Below are positions 57,280 to 64,000 of a DNA stretch of 64,000 nt, in pieces; position 1 is the stretch's first letter, and each line of letters begins with the position of its first letter. A model generated the notes under the pieces. That model did no database searches and was not told the DNA's origin. It worked only from the letters and a program-made list of their open reading frames with translations. The translations under genes were made by a program, and so were the position numbers. The stretch is from Sternotherus odoratus. Taxonomy: Eukaryota > Chordata > Testudines > Kinosternidae. The stretch is taken from NCBI GenBank assembly GCA_032164245.1, contig JAVMKO010000005.1:42002133-42066132 (forward strand), in the 5' to 3' direction.

Positions 57280-57805
57280 AGCAGAGACACCCCGTATGCA
57301 CCCCACATGGCCCCTTGCAGCCCATGTATCCCCATACACCTCACCCCTGACACACCCACACCCCAAATATACACCCCCACGTGGCCCCACGCATCCCACA
57401 TGGCCCCATATACCCCACCCCTGACACCACCCACAGCCCACATATACACCCCCCACTGCCCCACGCATCCCACATGGCCCCATATACCCCACCTTTGACA
57501 CCACCCACAGCTCACATATACACTTTCACACAGCCCCACGCATCTCACATGCCCCCATACATCCCATCCCTGACACACCCACACATACACCCCACATAGC
57601 CCCATACACCCCACCCCCGACACACCCACAGCCCACATATACACACCCCACATGGCCCCATGCATCTTACATAGCCCCATACATCCAACCCCTGAAACAC
57701 CCTCCCCCACATGGCCCCCATGCACCCTACCCTAAAATGCCCTCCCTTCATGACTCCATTGCACCCACATGGCCCCCTCACCTTGAAACACACCCAAACA
57801 CAAAT
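57280..57805. repeat. About 75-bp minisatellite after the HYAL1 stop codon
   Basis: About six diverged units around 'ccccatataccccacccctg', 'acaccacccacagcccacat' and 'atacacc', then 'gccccacgcatcccacatgg'. It begins within 30 bp of the stop codon, so it probably lies in the 3' UTR. A leftover unit reappears at 59330-59405, beyond the LTR. The plus strand is C/A-rich with very few G. Confidence 0.88.
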
Positions 57806-57854
57806 ATGGATACAGTCTGGGATGCAGTTCATTCCTTTCTGTCATGTACCTCAC

Positions 57855-59057
57855 TGTAGGGGCGCGGTACTCGGGGTCACCCCCTCGCGGGGCGGTGGGG
57901 TACCGCTCCGCCTTGTTCGGGTCCCTTGTCAGGTTGGGGAATACCCGGCAGGTATCTTAAGCGGCCCAAGCCCGAGGTCAGGTGGGCCGCCAACGCCCCA
58001 GGGCGTTCTAGTTCAGGCCCCAGAGGGGCTGAGCTGTTGTAGCTCAACAGGCCCCCAGCCCTGTGCAGGGCAGGCAACAACCAACAGTCGGGGCTCAGCC
58101 CCTTGGGCAGGGGCTGAGCACTAGTCCATAGTCCGGCCCTGAAGCAGGGCAGTGCAACAACAAAGTCAGGGCTCAGGCCCTTAGGCAGGGACTGAGCAAT
58201 AGCAGGAGTCTATAGGCCAGGTGCCTGGTAGAGGGGGAGACTGCCACCCACCGATAGGAGTGGCAGGGGGGGCGCAGGCCCACCCACTTCCACTGCGCCG
58301 CAGCCCGGGGCCCTGGCAGCGGACAAGGCCCGCTGCAGTCAGTGGGGATCCTGACCGCAACACACTGACATCGGCTCGGGGTCTCCCCCCGGGCTACTTC
58401 CTAACTCCCCCTCCCACGGTACCTGGGCTGTTCCTGGGTCCTAAGAGGGTTCCAGGTTCATGGGTTCCTCAGGGTCACTGTCAGGGGGCAGGTCCGGCAA
58501 GTCCTCCTCTAGGTAATGGGGCAGGGCTCTGTCGGCGGCTCCTCCGGGTAGCGGGCGGGCGGCTGGCCCGGCGGCTCCTCCGGGTAGCGGGCCGGCGGGC
58601 GGCTGGCCCGGCGGCTCCTCCGGGTAGCGGGCCGGCGGGCGGCTGGCCCGGCGGCTCCTCCGGGTAGCGGGCCGGCGGGCGGCTGGCCCGGCGGCTCCTC
58701 CGGGTAGCGGGCCGGCGGGCGGCTGGCCCGGCGGCTCCTCCGGGTAGCGGGCCGGCGGGCGGCTGGCCCGGCGGCTCCTCCGGGTAGCGGGCCGGCGGGC
58801 GGCTGGCCCGGCGGCTCCTCCGGGTAGCGGGCCGGCGGGCGGCTGGCCCGGCGGCTCCCTGGCTGGAGCCAACCCCGGAGCGTCTGGCCTCTCCGGTGGC
58901 TACCTCCCAAGTGAGGTCTGAGGCAGAGCTTTTATACTTCCGGGTGGGCCCCTGACCTTCTGGGGCGGGGCTTGACAGGCCCTGGCTCCGCCCCCTCTGG
59001 CATCTGCCAGGGGTTATCTCCCTCCCGGCCAGCAGGGGGCCATACCGCCCCTCTACA
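57855..59057 (+). mobile_element. 1.2-kb solo LTR containing a minisatellite
   Basis: Begins TGTAGGGGCGCGGTACT and ends CATACCGCCCCTCTACA. The ends form an imperfect inverted repeat with TG...CA termini. The 5-bp target duplication CTCAC is exact (57850-57854 and 59058-59062). A TATA-like 'cttttatact' at about 58928-58937 lies 125 bp before the right end, so plus orientation is likely. A 40-bp array fills 58540-58858. No coding region belongs to it. Family not known to me. A DNA transposon with 5-bp duplications is a weaker alternative. Confidence 0.75.
58540..58858. repeat. 40-bp GC-rich minisatellite inside the LTR
   Basis: Eight near-identical units: 'cgggtagcgggccggcgggc', 'ggctggcccggcggctcctc'. 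The first unit is 4 bp shorter. The units are so alike that the array probably expanded recently. Open frames of up to about 210 codons on the minus strand (PEEPPGQPPAGPLPGGAAGP-type) come from this array. Confidence 0.96.
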
Positions 59058-59062
59058 CTCAC

Positions 59063-61080
59063 ACATAGAGTAACTCTGTACTTTATAACATGCATGTTAT
59101 GCAGAACCCCATCATAAACTGACATGTAAGTGTCAGATCCAGCCTATTCTAAAACCACCTCACAGGGATGTGTGCACCATGTATAGAGATCTCTGTCATG
59201 TTCACAACGGAACAAGATTCATATCTCACCGGCCAAAATGTGTGCTGTAACTAGCAGCATGCAAGGGCTACTTTGGTGTAAGCCTCCTACACCGAACCAT
59301 TCAGTGTGGCTGTTAAACAAAACAATCCCCCCCCCCAATGGGCCCATGCACCCTACGTGGCCCCATACACCCCACCCCTGGAACACACCATACATATACA
59401 CAGTGCCAGGCAGGGTAGCAAAGTGCAATTCAAAATGATGCACGGCACCTGGCTGAAGCGATCATTCCAAAATAAAAAGAAATCACAAACTAGAGCCATG
59501 CAGAGAATCCACATGCCAACCTCAAGAGCCGATTCATGCATGCGGAGCCATGCACTGCCACCCAATAATCAAATGGCTTTTTGTTTGCACAAGTGTAAGT
59601 GTGTGACGGCCCCCATCTTGGCTGATACCCTGGGAACTGATCAGGAGACTCCAGAGCTAATCACGTGAATGCTTGAGCTGAAGAGTCAATCTTGAGCTCA
59701 CTTAGCAGAGCTTGTGAACTGAATGACCCATCCCAGCTGTGGATGTCCTCCAGAGAATTGATTTGAACCTGCAGTTTAGTCTATCACTGCTACAAGCCTG
59801 AACCAAGAACTTTGCCATTGTTATATGCAATTGATTACTTTGACCAATTTTAGCCCTCATCTATATTTCTTTCTTTTTCTGAGGTGAAATCAACAGACTC
59901 CCAAACCTAGGAAGTGACCAGCAGGATGACTCATTGTCTAGTACACCCCTGCCCATGGGTCAGTGGAATGCTGGACTTGTCAGACCTGCACGTTACCACT
60001 GAAAGGGACTGATGTGAGTTTATGCCTGGAGCAGAGGGTGAATAGCATCCCACCAGACACCATCTTGTCTGGAAAGGCAAGTCCACAGAGCCTCATTACC
60101 AGCAGGGTCCTTCCTCCCTTCCCTCATGGATTAGGGACCCAATCTTATGAGATTCCACAGGCTTCTGTATAGATTATTTAGGTTAATCTTTCTGTCTACC
60201 CAATGGGACTCAGTGCTCAGTCTAGAAGATACCGTCCGAGATGCTTAGTTTTGCAGTTCTCAAACTGTGGATTTGTGTCTCCAGAGGTAACGTGCTTGTT
60301 AACAGCAAAATGTTTTTAAATAATGTCTAGAATTGAGAAATAACAGACCTCAACTCTATTGTCCCTCTGCAAATTTGTGTACACAGAGTCAACCCCTTAT
60401 CTTTCTTTAAAAGTGAAAAGTTTCAAAAAGTTCAATGAACAGAAGATTGTTGGGGGTGGAATAGATCTGGACAAGGAGAAGTCTGGAGATAGATGTGAGA
60501 AGTGAGGGACATATGCTTTTTTGTTAAATATTATGTTTGCTTTTGAAGAAAAAAAATCCAGAATACTTGACTTTGTTGTTTTAGTTAAATAAAACAATTT
60601 AAATGTCTGTCTGGTGATGTTCTCCTCCTAATACAGCGTGGCAAGAAAATCCTCCAAATATTAATGATTAAAGTGTTGTATTGGAGATAGTTCACCTCCC
60701 AATGACTTCATAAATAGCTGCTTCAATTACCTTTGGTAAACGAAATAAACCAAACAAACATTCATTTTCTGGTATAGCTGTAAAACACATCTGAAAAATT
60801 TTCAAAATAAATCGCTGTTTAAAAATGTATGGTGCGTACCTTCTAAAAATGAAACCTACATCTATCTTTGAGTTGTGAAGAAGGTTATAACAACCAACAA
60901 GAATGTACTTTTATGTAAAAAAGGACAATTAAATCGATTCTTCCTGACTAGTGATTTAAATCAAATCCACCCTGCCAGCTGTGCTCTTGCCCCTGGCCCC
61001 TTCATTCCCTAGGGGGGCCCACAAATATGTTTGTCGCCGGGCCCACAAAAAAATAATCCGGCCCAGAGTATCAATTGGCT
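59063..61080. other. Intergenic stretch with an AT-rich island
   Basis: 59330-59405 repeats the HYAL1 3' minisatellite wording. 59600-60955 is AT-rich and unlike its surroundings. It ends with 'tgatttaaatcaaatccacc' plus CTG at 60950-60972, which looks like the right inverted end of a DNA transposon (CAGGGTGGATTTGA-type). I did not find the left end, so it is probably a truncated, old copy. No transposase frame longer than about 60 codons is visible. Confidence 0.5.
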
Positions 61081-61141
61081 GAGTGGGGTTCAATGGGCCG
61101 TTCTGGGTGAGTCGTGCCGTGCTGTGCCGTGTGTCTATGGG

Positions 61142-61260
61142 CAGGGCTGGCTCTAGGCACCAGCAAACCAATCATGTGCTTGGGGCGGCACATTTTCAGG
61201 GGCAGCATTGTGGCTGTCTTTTTTTTTCCTTTGGGCAGCAAAAGCCTAGAGCTGGCCCTG
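61142..61260. mobile_element. Family D hAT-type MITE, copy 2
   Basis: Left end CAGGGCTGGCTCTAGG and right end TAGAGCTGGCCCTG. The interior has 'gcttggggcggcacattttc', a T-run and 'gcagcaaaagcc', as at 53052-53189. Flanks TCTATGGG and GCGCGAGG do not match, so it may have recombined. A second right end of the same family is at 62185-62235 ('gcttggggtggcaaaaagcc', TAGAGCCGGTCCTG). Confidence 0.7.
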
Positions 61261-61689
61261 GCGCGAGGGGTGCCCTGGGGCCGCCAGCCACAGGTCGAGC
61301 CTTTAGGGAGCAGTGCCCGCACCTTGTGACCAGGTCGAGCGGGCTCCAAGTGGGGGGACACTTGGACTGGGAGACTTGGGCTGGGGGCCGCCCCGAGGGG
61401 CACACGGAGCCACCGGCAGGTGCCGCAGGGCAGCCGCCACCCTGCGTCCCGCTCTCTGGGGCTCCGCTCTCCACCGGCTGCTCCCTCTGGGGCGGCCCTG
61501 CCCTGGCTCCTCAGCCCCCTGCCAGGGTGGTCTCCCAGGCTCTGCTCTCCTGGGTCCTGGCTGGCCCTGGAGGCGGGAGCCCCGGCTGGAGGGACCCTGG
61601 GCTGAGGCATGGCCTGGGAGCCCCGCTGTTTACCCCCACCCTGCCAGTGCGCCAGCTGGAGGTGAGGGGGGAATGGCTGGAGGAAGCAC

Positions 61690-62165
61690 TGGTTGGGGGC
61701 AGCCTAGGGCTGGGGCACAGGTGGAGTGGTGGGGTGGAGACCCCAGGGCTGGGATGGCAGAGGTGTGGGTGGGGGGGGAGAACCCAGCGCTGGGACGGTA
61801 GGGGGTGCGGATGGGGGAGGACACTGGTGGGGGGGGGGTTGGGGCTGCAGGGGATGTGGGGGGGGGAGGGCACTAGTGGGGGGGTGAGGGGCTGGGGTGG
61901 CAGGGGATGTGGGTGGGGGAGGACACTGGTGGGGGGGGTTGGGGCTGCAGGGGATGTGGGGGGGTGAGGGCACTAGTGGGGGGGTGAGGGGCTGGGGTGG
62001 CAGGGGATGTGGGTGGGGGAGGACACTGGTGGGGGGGGTTGGGGCTGCAGGGGATGTGGGTGGGGAGGGCACTAGTGGGGGGGTGAGGGGCTGGGGTGGC
62101 AGGGGATGTGGGTGGGGGAGGGCACTGGTGAGGGGCTGGGGTGGCAGGTGTGTGTGTGGAGGAGC
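61690..62165. repeat. About 100-bp G-rich minisatellite
   Basis: Period about 100 bp made of two diverged halves of about 50 bp: 'gggtgaggggctggggtggc' with 'aggggatgtgggtgggggag', then 'gacactggtggggggggttg' with 'gggctgcaggggatgtgggg'. About four to five copies. The plus strand has dense G-runs (quadruplex-prone). It ends about 120 bp before the CpG-rich block. Confidence 0.92.
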
Positions 62166-62184
62166 CCAGGGCTGGGGTGGGGGT

Positions 62185-62235
62185 CAGCCAAAATTTGTTT
62201 TGCTTGGGGTGGCAAAAAGCCTAGAGCCGGTCCTG
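62185..62235. mobile_element. Right end of a family D hAT-type element
   Basis: 'ttgcttggggtggcaaaaag' then CCTAGAGCCGGTCCTG. It may be the far end of the element that starts at 61142, with the G-rich array (61690-62165) between them, or a separate truncated copy. Flanks do not settle this. Confidence 0.55.
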
Positions 62236-62269
62236 CCGCGGGCCGGGTATCAATGGGCCCGGGCCCGGG

Positions 62270-62460
62270 GTCAATAGGCCGCGCGGAACGCGGGGAGCTG
62301 CTCCGTTCACACACAGGCGAGGAGCGCTCGGCAGCCTCCGGCCAGCAGGCGGCGCTGTGTCCGCCGCCGGGGGAGAGCGGCGGGACGGGACGGGACGCGC
62401 GACCTGCGGAGCACGGCGCCGCCATGTCAGTACCGGGGACCTGGGGGCGGGGTACGGGGA
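62270..62460 (+). promoter_or_regulatory. CpG-rich block with candidate first exon of a downstream gene
   Basis: Dense CpG ('ggcggcgctgtgtccgccgc', 'cgggacgggacgggacgcgc') leads to an ATG at 62424 in a strong context (GCGCCGCCATGT). A GT that could be a donor comes right after ATGTCA (62430), or after a few more codons (ATGTCAGTACCGGGGACCTG, then GGGCGGGGTACGG). Position and strand fit the next gene of a HYAL2-HYAL1 cluster, but the coding part is too short to identify. A CTCF-like GGCCAGCAGGCGGCGCTG lies at 62339-62356. Confidence 0.5.
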
Positions 62461-64000
62461 CCCGACCCATAGCGCCCCGCTCGGGCTGTGCCCCGGCCTG
62501 ACTCGGGGGGGCGGGCGGAGAAGCCCCGCCCCATAGCGCCCCGCTGGGGCTGTGACCCGGCCTGGCAGTGGGGTGTGAACCCCCTGGCGAGATCAGGGCT
62601 GGTTCTCTCTCCCTGTGCGTCTAGACGTGGGTCTAGGGACACATCGGGTCTCAGACCAAAGACCCCCTGTCCGCTCTGCCGGCAGCGCCAGTGGGCAGCG
62701 CCCTGTACCTGAGCCGCCCCGGTGGTAAAGGCAGGAAGCTTGGGCAGCCCATGTGTGTGGAAGCCACGGCGGGGACCCAGTGGCGGGGGCACCCGAAGGG
62801 TGTGAATGACCTGAGTCGTGCCCTGGAGCCTGGCTCTCCTTTATGCTCCGGGGGGTTATTGATGCCAGTGCGCAGAGGGTGCCGAGTGCCACCACGAGGG
62901 AGTTTCACCCACACTTTGCTGTGGCTTAAATGCATAGGGCACTGGGGAATCAGGTGCCCTTTGTGCCAGCGAGACTGGTGCCCAGGGGCAGTGCCAGGCA
63001 GGCATCATCCTCTGGGAATAGCCCCGACCTTTACACCACCTCTGCAGCAGCTCAGGGCACATGGGCCATCCTGGGGGGAAAGGCTGGAGGAAGGGCAAAA
63101 CAGATGGGGGTTGGATGAGGTGGGACCAGATCTGCACCCCGGTGATTCTGCACCCCTGCAAACCCCATAGGGCTCACTGAGGTACGGGCACAATGTTGAG
63201 TAGCTCTTGGGGTTCTGCCCCCCTCATACCTTGAGTAGGGGAGGCTGCCGCCTCTTGGGCCTGGTACAGGGAGGGATCTGATCCCAAGAGGTAGAATTAG
63301 GATGAACCTCTGGAGCAGGGGAGCCGAATGGCAGGAATCCCTGGAAGTGGAACTGTACGTGCTGCGGAGGGGATTTCCCCACCCCTAGGGGACTAAGGGG
63401 GATCCCTAGCGGCTGGCCCACTCCCCCCAGGAATGTGGGTGGGAGCCCCACAGCTCTGTCTGATCCTGGGGCAACCCCCTTGTCCACCTCTACTTTCCGT
63501 TCCAGTGCCAGGGAATGTTTTCAGGGGGCACCTGGTCCCCCTTCTCGCCAGGGACATTGCAGGGGTCTGTCAGTGTGTCCACACTGCCCCAGGCTACATA
63601 GACACAGCCTGCCTCTGGGGCTGGAGTGCTCTGAGCCATGTAAACATCCCACATGTATGCCTGTTGGAACCCTGGCAGGGTGAGCTTCCCACTGGCTGTG
63701 ACCTGTGGGTGCCAGCTGGGACCCTGGCAGGGTGAGCATCCCCCAACAGTGTCCTGTGGGTGCTCATTGGGACCCTGGCTGGGCAGGTTCACCAGACAGG
63801 CAGGCCTATCTGGAGATTGATCCTCTTTCATGCCCACTCTGCTGCCCTGAAGCTTGGTGCCCCAGGGTTTGAGTATGGGCATAGCAATTATGGGAGTGCA
63901 CCAGGTACCATAGCGAGCACTCCCTGTATTAACCCTTAGTATGCCCCAGGCCTTTGTACTGGGGTCTTGTTTTTATTTGAAGGTTGAAGGTGCCAGGCTG
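62461..64000. other. Region after the CpG block; possible intron
   Basis: No exon or repeat family recognised. Segments 63650-63790 contain three loose copies of 'gggaccctggcagggtgagc'-like wording. If the CpG block is a first exon, this is the start of its first intron. Confidence 0.4.

Noticed and set aside
57855..59057. DNA transposon with inverted ends
   Set aside because: TG...CA ends, a 5-bp duplication and a TATA-like box near one end fit a solo LTR better. Kept as a secondary possibility.
58441..59125. Minus-strand Pro/Gly/Ala repeat frames up to 214 codons
   Set aside because: They come from the 40-bp array in the LTR, and at least three frames are open at once.

Overview
The window looks like nuclear DNA of a turtle, probably a hidden-necked (cryptodire) turtle. 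The evidence is many CR1 LINE fragments, several copies of a tRNA-headed SINE of the turtle Cry I / tortoise Pol III type, CpG-rich vertebrate promoters, and two multi-exon hyaluronidase genes with GT/AG introns. The taxon is inferred from repeat families and gene sequence as I remember them. No search was run.

The only protein-coding genes I can support are two tandem, same-strand hyaluronidases. HYAL2 has coding exons at 39221-40147, 43026-43115 and 43699-44100 (472 codons), behind a CpG-rich promoter and a probable non-coding first exon near 37.5 kb. HYAL1 has coding exons at 54322-55230, 56572-56661 and 56958-57272 (437 codons). Both have a 90-nt middle exon and introns between codons, which marks them as tandem duplicates. 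HYAL2 is predicted to be a GPI-anchored, cell-surface enzyme that makes the first cuts in hyaluronan. HYAL1 is the lysosomal enzyme that finishes the job. At 62.28-62.46 kb a second CpG-rich block with a good start context may be the first exon of the next gene in the cluster. In mammals the genes downstream of HYAL1 are NAA80, HYAL3 and IFRD2, but I cannot say which, if any, this is.

The 37 kb before HYAL2 carry no gene I can recognise and are a well-preserved transposon record. At 14.0-16.4 kb a CR1 LINE is interrupted by an LTR, which holds a small hAT element and a second LTR, which in turn holds a SINE. Further solo LTRs lie at 20673-22539 (itself split by a hAT element) and 57855-59057. 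At least fourteen short hAT-like DNA transposons fall into five terminal-repeat families. Thirteen have full-length ends, and nearly all of those still show recognisable 8-bp target duplications.

Tandem repeats make up much of the rest: a 44-bp minisatellite of about 29 units at 50.0-51.27 kb, a 40-bp array inside an LTR, 55-bp and 36-bp arrays inside one hAT element, a 51-bp array upstream of HYAL1, a pyrimidine/purine-skewed array in the presumed HYAL1 3' region, and a G-rich array just upstream of the 62.4-kb CpG block. These arrays produce the long but meaningless open frames in the window. A near full-length 5S rRNA-like sequence sits at 46.44-46.55 kb on the minus strand.
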